A DNA stretch of 64,000 bases, from NCBI GenBank assembly GCA_028015205.1, contig CM051511.1:8494001-8558000 (forward strand), read 5' to 3'. This document shows positions 1 to 12,119 of this stretch, piece by piece. The notes under the pieces were generated by a model. It was not told where the DNA came from. It saw only the letters and a program-made list of their open reading frames with translations, and ran no database searches. The DNA is from Mytilisepta virgata. Lineage: Eukaryota > Mollusca > Bivalvia > Mytilida > Mytilidae. Positions within the stretch are counted from its first letter, which is position 1. Each line of letters opens with the position of its first letter. A program made the translations under genes and the position numbers.

Positions 1-24
1 CCCTAAATTTGAAAAGGTAAATAA

Positions 25-1310
25 CTAGAGGCTCTCAAGAGCCTGTGTCGCTCACCTTATCTAATGTGATTTTGGAAATTATGTAAAATTATATAATGAT
101 TGAGACCAAGATTGGTTTAATTTGACACAGTATTTAAAATTAAAAACAGGTCATCTTAGTGTAGTCTTACAATAGCTACTGAAGACATCTTATCATTATT
201 ATTTTTGAATATGTGGTCAAGTTGTGACAATTCAGAATTTTTTTTTACAATTTTCTGATAGACTTCTAAACATCTTGGATGATGGATTGCAACAAAGTAA
301 CAACATTTGGTCAGCACCTCATAAGGAACATTCATGCTATGTTTTGTTACATTCCATTCTGTGGTTCTCTAAAAGAAGTCATTTGTATGCATTTCCCATA
401 GGGTCCAATGTTAAATTTAGTCCCCCGCTGGCGGCCATCTTGGATGATGGATCGGCTACAAAGTAACAACACTTGGTCAGCACCTCATAAGGAACATTCA
501 TGCCAGATTTAGTTTCATTCCATTCAGTGGTTCTCTAAAAGAAGTCATTTGTATGCATTTCCCATAGGGTCCTATGTTAAACTAAGTCCCCCGCTGGCGG
601 CTATCTTGGATTATGGATCGGCTACAAAGTAACAACACTTGGTCAGCACCTCATAAGGAACATTCATGCCATGTTTGGTTTCATTCCATTCAACGGTTCT
701 CTAAAAGAAGTCATTTGTATGCATTTCCCATAGGGTCCTATGTTAAACTAAGTCCCCTCTGGCGGCCATCTTGGAAGATGGATCGGCTATAAAGTAACAA
801 CACTTGGTCAGCACCTTATAAGGGTTCATTCATGCCAGATTTAGTTTCATTCCATTCAGTGGTTCTCTAAAAGAAGTCATTTGTATGCATTTCCCATAGG
901 GTCCTATGTTAAACTAAGTCCCCCGCTGGCAGCCATCTTGGATGATGGATCAGCTACAAAGTAACAACACTTGGTCAGCACTTCATAAGGAATATTCATG
1001 CCATGTTTGGTTTCATTCCATTAAGTGGGTCACTAAAAGAAGTCATTTGTCTGCATTTCCCATAGGGTTCTATGTTAAACTAAGTCCCCCGCTGGCGGCC
1101 ATCTTGGATTATGGATCGGGTACAAAGTTACAACACTTGGTCAGCACCTCATAAGGAACATTCATGCCATGTTTGGTTTCATTCCATTCAGTGGTTCTCT
1201 AGAAGAAGTTCAAAATGTAAAATGTTAACGACGACGACGGACGACGGACGACGGACGCCAAGTGATGAGAAAAGCTCACTTGGCCCTTCGGGCCAGGTGA
1301 GCTAAAAATG
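25..1310 (+). mobile_element. Pearl/Helentron-like non-autonomous element with 166-bp core repeats
   Basis: The left end carries a perfect short palindrome (AGGCTCT-CA-AGAGCCT) and then GCTCACCT. The right end has a GACGACGGAC-type microsatellite (about 1230-1258), a near-perfect hairpin (GCTCACTTGGCCC, TTC loop, GGGCCAGGTGAGC) and AGCTAAAA, so the two ends share an inverted GCTCACCT/AGGTGAGC. Between them are about five tandem units. The marker GCGGCCATCTTGG recurs at 431, 597, 762, 929 and 1095, a period of 165-167 bp. No protein is encoded; short open frames merely follow the repeat. This architecture (palindromic left end, core repeats, microsatellite, right hairpin) matches the bivalve pearl family. 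The Helentron relation is inference. Confidence 0.8.
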
Positions 1311-2517
1311 GTATAGTATTAAACTAGCTCCTGACTGAGGCAAGTCAAATAACGAAGGAAAAAAATCAGTTTATACAAGGCCAAATTGTCACGACAATTT
1401 AATATCAATCGCTGTTAACTGACAATTGGCTAAGTGACGAACGTAGATATCGAACTGCATGTAAACTGAAATTCAATACGTAGATATGTACAATATATGT
1501 CACTAAAATTGTTATAATGAGTTGTTTTTTCTTTCAATACTCTTGAAAATAAAGGCAAAATTAAAAGCCAAATATAAAAATATAAAAGCTGTATAAAATT
1601 TTAAAAACAACAGTATAAATTTACCAAAAAAAAAAAAAAAAAAAAAATCAAATTACATTTAAACAGCATAGAATGGCAGAATGGGTCGGATGCATTAAGT
1701 CTTGCCAAGATAAAATCCGGCTACATACTTCGAAATGACAAAAAGTCTAACAATCAAACATCAGTGTTATTGCTGTTCTTCATCTTACAACATTTTGCCC
1801 TTTCATACCATAACATTTCCAAACAATTGCAATAATTTTATGGGAGATAAATAAATTACAGTTGAAATCGTCTCCTCACGAAACGACAACGGAAAAAAAA
1901 AAGTTTTTTTTATGGCGGTACAATATGTTTGACGCGAAATGACAACGGTAATGTTTTCTCTATAGTATTAAATTACGTACGAAATAAAATAATGTAATTC
2001 CCTGAAGAACAAAATTTTAAGTAAAATCAACAAATTACAAATATAATAATGGAAATGTGTCAGAAATAGTGAAAATTGTCCAAATATGATAATACAGTCA
2101 CCCGTCTTTCGTTGAATTTAAGATTCGTCATATATTTTTAACATATCTTAAAGGAATGCATTTCCAACAAAGTAAGACATCACGTGACTTTGATGACGTG
2201 GTAATCCGCCATCTTTAGTGAATTTATCACATTGAAATTGCATAGGCCCTTCAACAAACTTTAATTTATCGTTTATCTGACCCGTTTTCGACCTTTTTGC
2301 AGCTCGAAATTGCTATTTTTCTCGTCGTTTGTCCGTTGTCCCAATAATAAAACTAACAAACCAAGTCTTCTTAAACATCAATTTCACAAATTCCTTATAT
2401 TTGCAGCTTTATTGTAATAACTGACACATATGTCTAGAGCTGCTACGTCCCTAATCGATTTAAAAAGATGCTTTTTTCGACGATGTCGGGATTTTTAAAA
2501 AATGGCGGTTGTGTCTC

Positions 2518-2559
<42 letters not shown>

Positions 2560-3301
2560 TGTATATTTCATGCAAAAGTTGCATTGTTTCTGTTCTTATT
2601 AATTTATTGTTTTTGTCTTAAAACACTTTTCGAAATTTAATTTTGATATGCTTTAAAAGACCACATTTTCTAAGTAAAGATAACAAGGTTTTAAAAATAA
2701 GAATATGGTCTGATTACTTGTACAAATGTACATGCTTAATAGACTGTTTGAAAAGTATTTTCCTCTATATTATATGACTTGTAATTGTAACTCAACATTT
2801 AATGATAGGTACAATCATGGCAATAATGCAATGCAAATAGTTATCATGTATGGTATTTGTGTACACCTACTCATTTGTTCAATAATTGATGTCTTATACT
2901 GAAAAAAGATGTTCTTTACAATTTTTATTTGTTAAATATACATATATTTTCTTTGTTTTTAAATCTTTTATAGATGAAACCTATTGGAGAACATAGGGAG
3001 ACACTTTTCTAATTGTTGTTACTTTGTTGTTACATAGAAGAATTGAGTTATCTTTCTTTGTGCATAACTGATTAAGAAGACAAGTGAAGTTTTTCTGATA
3101 AATTGAAGTTCATAACAACTCTTTTTTATTATTATTATAAATTTACAAAAATAGTTAGATGATAAAGTTTCATAAATTTGTTTAATAGATAAATCAATAA
3201 ATGCATAAACTAATGATTTTAAAGTACACTATTAAATCTGACTAAATCCTTAATCTGACCTGTGTAATTGCATATTTTTTCTGTATTATGATTAACACTT
3301 T
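1311..3301. other. Intergenic / possible LINE 5' flank; no gene seen
   Basis: AT-rich DNA with no convincing coding region. It contains a poly(A) run near 1627-1647 and a (TA)n microsatellite at 2521-2557. The part just before 3302 could be the 5' untranslated region of the LINE. No ORF1-like frame is visible here. Confidence 0.5.
2521..2557. repeat. (TA)n microsatellite
   Basis: About 18 uninterrupted TA dinucleotides, preceded by TCATG and followed by TCGTG. Confidence 0.95.
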
Positions 3302-6300
3302 ATGAATATGTTGAATTCATTGACAATAAGTTCTTGGAATATAAATGGTTTGGGAGGCAAATGCAAAGATGATTTTTTCTTAACTAATATTAAAAATGAT
3401 ATCAATATTCTATTAGAAACTTGGAAAGGCACTGATTCAGATGTTAATATTCCTAATTTCAAAATTATTCAAAAATGCCGAAACAAGACCCGTAGATCAA
3501 AACGATATAGTGGAGGTATAGTCATATTTTATAAATCCCATATACAGAAAGGGATAAAAGAGTTAAAAGACTTGAGTATATCACCCAATAGGCTGTGGCT
3601 TAAACTTGATAAAGATTTTTTTGGATTAGCTAAAGATATTTTTCTTTGTGCTTGTTATATACCACCAGTAAACTCTCCTCATTATAATGATGACTATATA
3701 AAACTAGAAAGTGAAATATCACAAGTAGCTGATAAAGGAAGCATTTTATTAATCGGTGATCTTAATTCAAGAATTGGTAATTATTTAGATTTTATTGATA
3801 ATGAAGGCGAGATACATCCATCCATTCAGGAAATTTTACCTGAGGATTATTGTAATGATTTATACATAAACAGAAACTCATTAGATAATGTGTTCAACAC
3901 ACAAGGGCAGCAATTAATTGATCTTTGTATTGCCTCCCAACTAAGAATTCTAAATGGTCGCTTTATTGGTGATAATTTTGGTAATATGACTTGTTATAAA
4001 TCTAATGGATGTAGTGTTGTTGATTATGCTTTGACCAGTGTGGATCTCTTTGAAAATGTAATCTTTTTTCAAACATTAAATCCAAATTATTTGTCTGATC
4101 ATTCTCAAATAGTAGTACATTTAAAATGTCAAATAAACAAAAACTTTTTAAAAAAGAGTGGCAATTTACACACAATAGACTTTTTATATAAATGGGAAAA
4201 TGTCTCTAAAGAAAAGTTATATACTGCTTTAGAAGATAAAGCCATCATAGATAATATCATTAATTATGAAAATTCTTTATTTGATAATGATAGTTTTGGT
4301 ATAGATAAGGCAGAATCTGATTTAAATTGTATTTTCAAAGATCTGTCCATAAGATCTTGTAAAATGATATCAATAAAGAAGAAGAAGAAGAAGATAAAGA
4401 AAAAGCCCTGGAATGATAAAGAGTTATCAGACACTAGAAAGACATTATTTTATTTAGGCAGCCTCTTAAGTAGAGATCCATATAATCAAGATTTAAGGAC
4501 AAGATTCCTAAAGTGTTCAAAAGAATGTAAAAAAATGATTAAAAGAAAAACACAGAAATATAGAAAAGAAATATTTAATAAACTTATTACATTAAGAGAC
4601 ACTGATCCTAAGCAATACTGGAAACTTTTAAAGTCTCTTAAATATGAAGATTCTAATAAAACTATAGAACTTCAAGCTGGTTTTGATGATTTAATAAACC
4701 ATTTTAAAACACAAGGGGACGCCCTTGAGTTTGATAAGAACTTTAAAGAAAAAGTTGAATCTGAGTCAAACAGATATCCTTTATTTAATGAAGTTACAGA
4801 TAGGCCATTTAACTTAACTGAATTGAATAGATGTATTAAAAAGTTAAACACAGGAAAAAGTGCTGGACCTGATAAAATTTCTAATGAAATTATTAAATAT
4901 AGTAGTATTGTTACTAGTAAATCTATTATTAAACTTTTTAATTTAATTTTGGACTCTGGCAAATATCCAACTAGTTGGAGAAAGTCTTTTATAATACTTA
5001 TACATAAATCAGGGGATAAAAATCATATTAATAATTACAGGGGTATTTCCCTACAAAACTGCATGGCAAAACTGTTTAGTGCAGTAATTAATGCTAGACT
5101 AGTTGATTTTTATGAAGATAAATTTGCAAACCAACAATTTGGTTTTAGAGTCAATCATAGGACCACTGATAGTATATTTATATTAAAATCTTTAATAACC
5201 AAGTATTTAACAAAAAAGAAGACTAAAATATTTTCTTGTTTTGTTGATTTAAGACGTGCCTTTGATACAGTGTGGCATGATGGACTCCTGTATAAATTGA
5301 GGGAAAACAATGTTGGCATTAAACTTTTTAGCATTATTAAAGATATGTATAAATCGTGTGAGTCTTCAATTAAAATTGAAAACACTTTTTCAGACTATTT
5401 TCAAATCAAAAGAGGTGTAAAGCAAGGTGATAGCTTGAGTCCCACATTGTTTAATTGTTTCATTAATGACTTGCATTCAGAATTTGATAACCATTGTGAT
5501 CCTGTATGTTTAGATAAGACATATCTTAGTACATTAAGCTTTGCAGATGATCTGGTAATTTTATCAGAAACAGCCTCAGGACTACAGCAAGCACTTAATA
5601 AGTTGGAATTGTATTGTCATAAATGGCAATTAACAGTCAATACAAGTAAAACTAAAATTATTGTTTTCCAAAAGAACTCAAAGGCAAGTTTTATCTCTAA
5701 TAATTTTTGTTATAAAAATAATATATTAAATGAAGTGAAGGAATTTAACTTCTTAGGCACTATTATTTGTCATACAGGAAAATTTAAGTCATCTCAGGAA
5801 CTTTCTAAAAAGGGATTAAAAGCACTATTCTCTATTAAAAAGTATATGTCTAACTTCAAACATACACCAGTAGAACTGTCATGTAAATTATTTGACAATT
5901 TAATCAGACCTATAATTTTATATAACAGTGAGATCTGGTATATGGATGATTATTTCTCAATGTATAAAGCACTTCAAAGATCTAATGTAAGTGGAAAAAA
6001 TGTTGATATACTATCATTTTCTGATAAGCCTGCTTTTGAAAAAGTACACAATAAATTTTGTAAAAGTGTTTTGGGTGTAAGAAAAACAGCATGTAATATT
6101 GCTGCAAAATCTGAACTTGGTAGATTACCACTAGATTCTTTTATTAAAACACAAGTTATTTGCTACTTTTCTAGACTAAACTGTATAGATATAAACCCTC
6201 TTGTAAAAGAAGCACTCTATTTAAATAAAAATCTCCATACAGATGGTGTGTATACTTGGTATAGCTTTGCTAGATCTGTTATGACGGAATTCGAAATAGA

Positions 6301-6823
6301 TTATGAAAATTTTGAGAATGACAATAAAAGTTTTAAGGAAATTAATAAGTTACACATAAAAAAAGAAAACAAAAAAATTCAAGAGAAATATGATGAACTT
6401 ATAATAAATAAAATATCTAGCTTTGATGCTTCCTCGAAATTATACCTTTACAGCAAGTTAAAGTCTGATGTTAATGTTTCAGACTACTTAAATCTTCAAA
6501 ACTTTAATAGTAGAAAAATACTTACCAAACTACGTATTAGTGACCATAATCTAGAGATTGAACTTGGTAGATACAAGAATATACCAAGAGAACAAAGACT
6601 TTGTAAATCATGCAAAATAATTGATGATGAAGCGCATTTCTTCTTTCATTGTAAAATTAATAATAATATAAGAAGAACATTTATTGACTTAATACAAACA
6701 AAATATGCTAATTTTAACCAGCTTGACGCCATTGATAAATTAATTTTTGTACTTAACCCAAATATGGATGTTTTGCCCACGGTTGTTGATTTTGTAAAGC
6801 AATCATTTGAGTTGCGACAATGA
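3302..6823 (+). CDS. Non-LTR retrotransposon ORF2: AP endonuclease + reverse transcriptase, intact
   Basis: A single uninterrupted 1173-codon frame starting at ATG. Residues 1-270 form an apurinic/apyrimidinic endonuclease domain: WNIN at 12-15, LLETWKG with Glu39, GDLN with Asp153 and Asn155, and SDH at 265-267. A lysine-rich linker follows at about residue 360. The reverse transcriptase spans about residues 500-800, with motif A CFVDLRRAFD (Asp649), GVKQGDSLSP, and FADD (747-750). Near the C terminus a CCHC-type knuckle is visible (C1101, C1104, H1112, C1117). The protein would nick target DNA and reverse transcribe its RNA in place. No ORF1 lies directly upstream. All the catalytic residues I can recognise are present and there are no stops, so the copy may be young. 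The exact clade was not determined. Confidence 0.9.
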   Translation: MNMLNSLTISSWNINGLGGKCKDDFFLTNIKNDINILLETWKGTDSDVNIPNFKIIQKCRNKTRRSKRYSGGIVIFYKSHIQKGIKELKDLSISPNRLWLKLDKDFFGLAKDIFLCACYIPPVNSPHYNDDYIKLESEISQVADKGSILLIGDLNSRIGNYLDFIDNEGEIHPSIQEILPEDYCNDLYINRNSLDNVFNTQGQQLIDLCIASQLRILNGRFIGDNFGNMTCYKSNGCSVVDYALTSVDLFENVIFFQTLNPNYLSDHSQIVVHLKCQINKNFLKKSGNLHTIDFLYKWENVSKEKLYTALEDKAIIDNIINYENSLFDNDSFGIDKAESDLNCIFKDLSIRSCKMISIKKKKKKIKKKPWNDKELSDTRKTLFYLGSLLSRDPYNQDLRTRFLKCSKECKKMIKRKTQKYRKEIFNKLITLRDTDPKQYWKLLKSLKYEDSNKTIELQAGFDDLINHFKTQGDALEFDKNFKEKVESESNRYPLFNEVTDRPFNLTELNRCIKKLNTGKSAGPDKISNEIIKYSSIVTSKSIIKLFNLILDSGKYPTSWRKSFIILIHKSGDKNHINNYRGISLQNCMAKLFSAVINARLVDFYEDKFANQQFGFRVNHRTTDSIFILKSLITKYLTKKKTKIFSCFVDLRRAFDTVWHDGLLYKLRENNVGIKLFSIIKDMYKSCESSIKIENTFSDYFQIKRGVKQGDSLSPTLFNCFINDLHSEFDNHCDPVCLDKTYLSTLSFADDLVILSETASGLQQALNKLELYCHKWQLTVNTSKTKIIVFQKNSKASFISNNFCYKNNILNEVKEFNFLGTIICHTGKFKSSQELSKKGLKALFSIKKYMSNFKHTPVELSCKLFDNLIRPIILYNSEIWYMDDYFSMYKALQRSNVSGKNVDILSFSDKPAFEKVHNKFCKSVLGVRKTACNIAAKSELGRLPLDSFIKTQVICYFSRLNCIDINPLVKEALYLNKNLHTDGVYTWYSFARSVMTEFEIDYENFENDNKSFKEINKLHIKKENKKIQEKYDELIINKISSFDASSKLYLYSKLKSDVNVSDYLNLQNFNSRKILTKLRISDHNLEIELGRYKNIPREQRLCKSCKIIDDEAHFFFHCKINNNIRRTFIDLIQTKYANFNQLDAIDKLIFVLNPNMDVLPTVVDFVKQSFELRQ

Positions 6824-7062
6824 GATCCACATTGGTCAAATTCATACATATTTGTAAATACTTCAATATCTTTGGTTGTATCCATTTGTATGTAGTTACA
6901 TGTTCATTGTTTTTGTATGTTTGTGTTTGCTTAACCTCTTGAGGTTTTTATTATGCAATAAAGTTGTAAAGTTGTTATCTGTTATTTACTTGGTGGAAAT
7001 CATAAGATATTTGCATTTTGTGTTGACTTTGAAGCTGGTTTTGAATCTACATAAGCCATAAT
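6824..7062 (+). other. LINE 3' untranslated region
   Basis: Sequence after the ORF2 stop contains GCAATAAAGTTG near 6955, a plausible polyadenylation signal. It grades into the T/G-rich low-complexity tract. The exact element end and any target-site duplication could not be fixed. Confidence 0.45.
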
Positions 7063-7104
7063 GTTTTTGGTTTTTGTTTTTTGTTTTTTGTTTTTTGTTT
7101 TTGT

Positions 7105-7136
<32 letters not shown>
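7063..7136. repeat. (T5-6 G)n low-complexity tract ending in poly(G)
   Basis: Repeated TTTTTG/TTTTTTG units run into T11 and then a run of about 16 G. This could be the tail of the adjacent LINE or an independent simple repeat. Confidence 0.85.
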
Positions 7137-7985
7137 CGGTTACTGAATTACTTTAACTAAATATTTGTTTCAGAAGTTTTTGAAAAAAAAAATTGTTTGG
7201 AAAGTAGATATATTGTGGTGTTCGTGTAATAAGCGATACGGTACCGTCAGACGATATGCTTGTCAAATCAGTTTCACAAAAATGATCGATAAATTGGTGA
7301 AATGCACCCCATTTAACCCGTAATTTCTCGAAATACACACCCGATATCGCTTAGTCGGTGTTATGTACATATTGTTGGAGTGAATATCTTTTCATGAAAT
7401 GACAACTCGATAGCTCAATTTTAGATGTACCCCCGCCCCATTTAATTTGAAATTTTGGTCTTTTTCAATCAGATTTGTCTTATTTGAAAAGGGCGGCACT
7501 CATTCCTTGTCAAAACGAAATAAATATGGTTTTTACGAGCAAATAAAATTAATTACATAATATAATATATCAAATGTTTACAATATATAAATTCTAAAAA
7601 AATAAATATAAATTATTAATTTAAAATAGATTTAAATGTTACTTATCTGACATTTCAAACTATAATTCATCTCTGCATTGAAATTTGTGAACCCCCACTC
7701 TCCTACATACACACACCTTTATTAAAATGCTGCATCCATTATTAAAAAATGTAGCGTTATAAAAATGAAATCCCGCTGTTTTTGTCTAGAAACGGTCCAC
7801 CTGTACACAAACGTCACCTGTATACATGAGGCTGGAACAATAAATATCCGGACAGTCAAGGTACAATATAAAAAGATACAAAGGTTACAGAATGGAGAGA
7901 TACATTTCATACAACAGCAAAACACATCAACAGTAAATGTCAGGATTTCCACGGAGAACATATTCTCTTATCAATATTATCGATA
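7137..7985. other. Intergenic; nothing recognised
   Basis: AT-rich stretch with short open frames on both strands that overlap each other and show no domain, splice context or repeat structure. Confidence 0.5.
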
Positions 7986-9262
7986 AATTTACAGAGCTTT
8001 CGTAACGTTTCGGGTTAGTGTAGAAAAATTTATAACATTTGGTCGTGTGAAAAGCTTTTTTGAATGATTTTTTTTTCCTTTCATTTCCAAAGAGAGAGAG
8101 CACTTGAAAATATAGTGGAAGTCGTCCCCAATTTGATGTAAATTACAGAGTTGGCATATTCTATTATGCTTTGTGTTTGTGTCCATCTTCCAGTTTCTGT
8201 CGGCAGGTAATGATTTGAAGTAAGAAATTTGCATAAACTACGTCTATTTTTATAACTGAGAAATTCTAGATAATTTTCAAATTCATCATCGGTTTAATGC
8301 TTTTGGAGAATTATTCAGCGTAGCAACCCAATTCTGTTTAAACTGGTCAGTTAATCGCAATTTTAAATTTTTTCAGTGTGCCATATATTTGAATAGCCAC
8401 ATTCGTCTTAAAAAGACTTGATATATTTGACCCAAGAAAATTTTTTATTAACACTATTTACGCACAATGACCTGTAGATCAGAGTGGATAATTTTGATTG
8501 CTTTTTCGACACTAGATTGCACCAAAAAGATACCATTCTCAATTTAACTATTACTTTTAATGGATATATACCAAGCTCTCCATATATCATAAAGTTCGAA
8601 GTGGTGGTTTTAAGATTTAATAATAATTTGCAAAATTTCATGTGTATCTTTTCCAAAATATCAATATTTTCATACCCCATAACTCTGATCCATATTAAGT
8701 CAACATTGGAATTACTGTTTTATCAAAAAGATCTAACTGACAACTAACAGATAAATTATGGGCTCTTCCTTTTCTTAAAACATCATACATTGCTATAGTA
8801 GACTTCTCTACAAGACTATTTTTTGTTGTTGAAAGAACCGTTTCTTTGAATATATAAATTCATTTACTATTTCTAACTCTATGTTATCATACATAAAACG
8901 AAAATTAGTCCGAAATCTCCCCTTAGAAAAAAAAATCATCACTTTTGTTTTACTGATATTTACTCTCAGTGTCTAGAAATTGCAATATTCTCGAAAATAA
9001 TCTAACTCTAACTGTAAATCCTCGGCTGATTCGGCCATAAGTACTGTCGTCTGCATATAAAATCATAAATAATTTAACAAATACATGTAACTCGTTTGCA
9101 AGATCATCTGAAATAGATCTGATCCCTTGTATATCTTTACTTCCCAGAAAAGACTCTAAATCATTTAAAAATATAATAAATAAGAAAGGTGACAGATTTT
9201 CTCCTTGTCTAACACCATTTAAACACGGAAAAAATGTTCGAGGAAGAGCAATTGTACATAAT
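7986..9262 (-). pseudogene. Decayed minus-strand LINE ORF2 (RT to C-terminal knuckle)
   Basis: Read on the minus strand, the order of domains is that of a LINE 3' half. GVRQGENLSPFL lies at about 9190-9240, LYADDST at about 9035-9060, the thumb-side segment resembling the 3302 element (EKIHMKFCKLLLNL) at 8408-8680, and a C-terminal knuckle (CQLCNL...FHYIFKC) at 7989-8234. Stops and frameshifts separate these segments, so it is dead. The endonuclease is absent, as expected for a 5'-truncated insertion. Confidence 0.8.
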
Positions 9263-9600
9263 TATAAATTTCACATTTGTATACATATTTGTAATAACAT
9301 TATACATTTTTACCTTTTATATTATGACGTTACGCACGATATTGCGTCTCGATTGGTAACGTCAAAATTTTACGCCGATTTTTTAGCGTATTTTATTTTC
9401 GTTGGCAGATTTTTTTTTAAGTTAATTAAGATGCATCTTAATGTTTGGCTGCTCTGTAAATGCATGAAATAATTGTCACTGGACGTTATACAAGAAACAA
9501 ACAATACAATGTTTTTATTTGTGAATTAAAATATATAGAATGTAACCATGCACGACTTTGTCTTTAGTTATTTAAATATAAAAATATATAACATTTCACT
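9263..9600. other. Intergenic; nothing recognised
   Basis: AT-rich sequence between the decayed LINE and the tandem array, with no coding or repeat signal I can support. Confidence 0.4.
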
Positions 9601-10255
9601 ATTTCTGAGCGTCTCTGTCTGACACCTGTCTCTGGACCCTGGCCTCAATTTCATGCTTGAGTGACTTGTGTTACATTATTGAGATTAATTCCATTTCTCA
9701 GCAACTGTATTACCAAGGCCCATGGTCTGTAGGTAGTTTTTAGTGGATACATGCCAGTCTAACACTTTTCACCTGAACATTGACCTGAATTTCATGCTTG
9801 AGTGACTTAATGTACATTTTCATGATTTAGTCTATTTCTCAGCAACTGTACTACATTTGTAACGAGACCCACAGTATTTAGTTCATAGAAGTTCTTTAAG
9901 TGGGTATATGCCACTTTAACATCTGACACCTTACCTTTGACCTCTATTTCATGCTTGACTGACTTGTTTCACGTTTTGGGATAATATCCATTTCTCAGAA
10001 ACTGTAATACATAGACCAACCATATTTGGTCAATAAGTAGTGCTTGATGGATACATGGGACCTTGACTTGAACTTCAGACCTGAGTCACATTTTCGTGAT
10101 TAAGCTGTAATACCTATATCCAAATTGACCTCAATTTTAGGCTTGAGTGACTCTTGTCCCATTATATTTACAAATAAGTCCACTTCTTGGTGGGTACATA
10201 CCAGTCTCAGACCTGTCAGTTGGCTTTGAACACAGTTTTAGGCTTGAATGACATG
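9601..10255. repeat. Irregular tandem array of ~125-160 bp units
   Basis: The phrase TTTCATGCTTGAGTGACTT, with variants, recurs at about 9649, 9790, 9947, 10071, 10135 and 10231. Related blocks (CATTTCTCAGCAACTGTA; TGGATACATGCCAGTCT) sit between them. Divergence is high and unit length varies. It resembles the core arrays of bivalve non-autonomous elements, but I see no element ends. Confidence 0.75.
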
Positions 10256-10519
10256 CATGAGATTTTTCAAATTATCGCTTGACCATTAATATTTCTTTTA
10301 ATACATTTTCCTTTGACTTGCAATGCCGGGTATCAGATAATCATTATTTTGTGTCCATGTGCATATTCAGGCGAGACATGCAGTGCGTTCACTCTTGTAT
10401 ATTTTTTCATGTGACACTTCATCGCTATTGACTTCCTTTTGAAAAAAAAAACGGCATAAAGACCCAACGATAATGGATATGTATATCAGGAAACAAACTG
10501 CATATTTCTATAACAGAAA
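10256..10519. other. Intergenic; nothing recognised
   Basis: Short AT-rich spacer between the tandem array and the decayed LINE. Confidence 0.4.
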
Positions 10520-11735
10520 TATGTTTTTAAAACAAGTTTGAAGAAATATGGGAAACTATAATATTATAATCGACAACACTGGCATTTTTGGAAGTGAACT
10601 GTCCTTTATATCTATCGTCACCAATTCTACCATTATGTATAATCATATTATTATATTTACAAAAATCTAGCAAATAATTACCAAAATTATTCTTTCTATT
10701 ATCCATACTTTGTCTTTGGATGGGTAAGCCTAAACTATCTAATGCATTTATACATGTATTATCGATATCTAACATGCCTGAAAATTCATCATATTCTAAA
10801 TCAATACAGTCATTATATCTGCTGGTCCTGGAATTAAAATCTCCCACAAGACAAATGTAATCATAATCTAGCGAAAAACTCATTTTCTGTTTCGTTAAAG
10901 GGGTCCCCTATACAGTATATCTGGAGGAATGTATGTTATACCGAACAGAATATCTTGATTTAGACGAAATATATCTTTGTTTATTGTGAACCATGGAATA
11001 TATTTACTATCTGTAATTTTATCTGCCAAAAATGTCTTAAAACATAGTACAATTTCCCCGGATTTTACACTTCGGAAGAGAAATCTATTTTTCATCTTAA
11101 TTTCAAAATTTGGTATACTAATTCGTCTACATCGTCTGTTTTTGATTCAACTAAACACAAAATGTCATAATTATTAACAAGATCTAAAAATTCAGGATAT
11201 TGAACACGTCTACTTAATCAACAAACATTTAAAGTGAGTACTTTTAAATTAGTTTTATTGAACACATTATTATCGGTTGATTGCACTGTTATTTTCTCTT
11301 CCAAGGTTGACATAGGACGGATTTCCCCACGGGTTATCTCTGTCTTGAGTTGAACTCACTCAGTGTTGTTTATTTTTCGGTATTTTGTATGACTGGACTC
11401 TCTGCGAGGTGTATCGTCGTCTGACTGTACTGTTACTAGTTCGTCATTGACGTATAGTCTGTCCCTGGTAAGTACGATTTTCGACTTCTTTTTTCTTTCA
11501 GCCTTCGTGATAGGGTATAATTTCCGTATTTTTTCTTCAATTTCGGGTGGAAACTGTTGGTTTACTCCGTAGTGCGTACCCCTTAGATTTTTTCCAGCTC
11601 GTTTTACCATATCTAGTTCTGAGAAGTACAGAAAACGTGCAATTATTGGTCTCGGTTTGTCTATATCTCTCTGCCCAAATCTATGAACATTACCGAATTC
11701 TAGTCTTTGTTCTATTCCCACATTCACCAGCATGT
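10520..11735 (-). pseudogene. Decayed minus-strand LINE: ORF1 C-terminus plus endonuclease
   Basis: On the minus strand, 11356-11733 encodes about 125 residues like the RNA-binding and C-terminal domains of L1-type ORF1 proteins (RPIIARFLYFSELDMVKRA; FPPEIEEKIRKLYPI; RDRLYVND). Downstream, 11245-10527 encodes a broken endonuclease: LKVLTLNVC, then a stop, then YDILCLVESKTDDVDE, ITYIPPD, GDFNSRTS and SVVDYNIIVS. The reverse transcriptase is missing. The ORF1 resembles that at 61.3 kb, so both copies probably belong to one family. Confidence 0.8.
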
Positions 11736-12119
11736 GTTAAAGATAATCAAATCTATCATTTGGAGACATCATAATCAAAGCCAGTCGAACTTGATTAAAT
11801 ACTTAATTACTGATTAACCGTTTTTTTGTGTTGAGTAGATTTCACCGAAAACTTTTCATTAGATTAAATATGTAGTCAAATTATTTGGTAAAGGCATACC
11901 ACTGGATTAAGTGACTCTAGCTACAAGTACCCAAGTATGTATCAGTCTTCACTTTCGTTTCATTCGTTTTCTATTACCACCGAAGAAATACACATACATA
12001 TTTTCTTTTGTCAGAATTATTGTATTAATTTTTATTACACATGATTTATTATATATCTCTTTCCACTGTTACAGGTACAAGTACTCACTAAACGAGTAAC
12101 AAACTCACTCACTCACTCA
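11736..12119. other. Intergenic; nothing recognised
   Basis: AT-rich spacer. A short ACTC repeat (about 12103-12117) abuts the next LINE fragment. Confidence 0.4.

Noticed and set aside
224..1305. Short open frames with repeated SCHVWFHSIQW-like peptides
   Set aside because: They follow the 166-bp core repeats of the pearl-like element and change frame between units; not genes.
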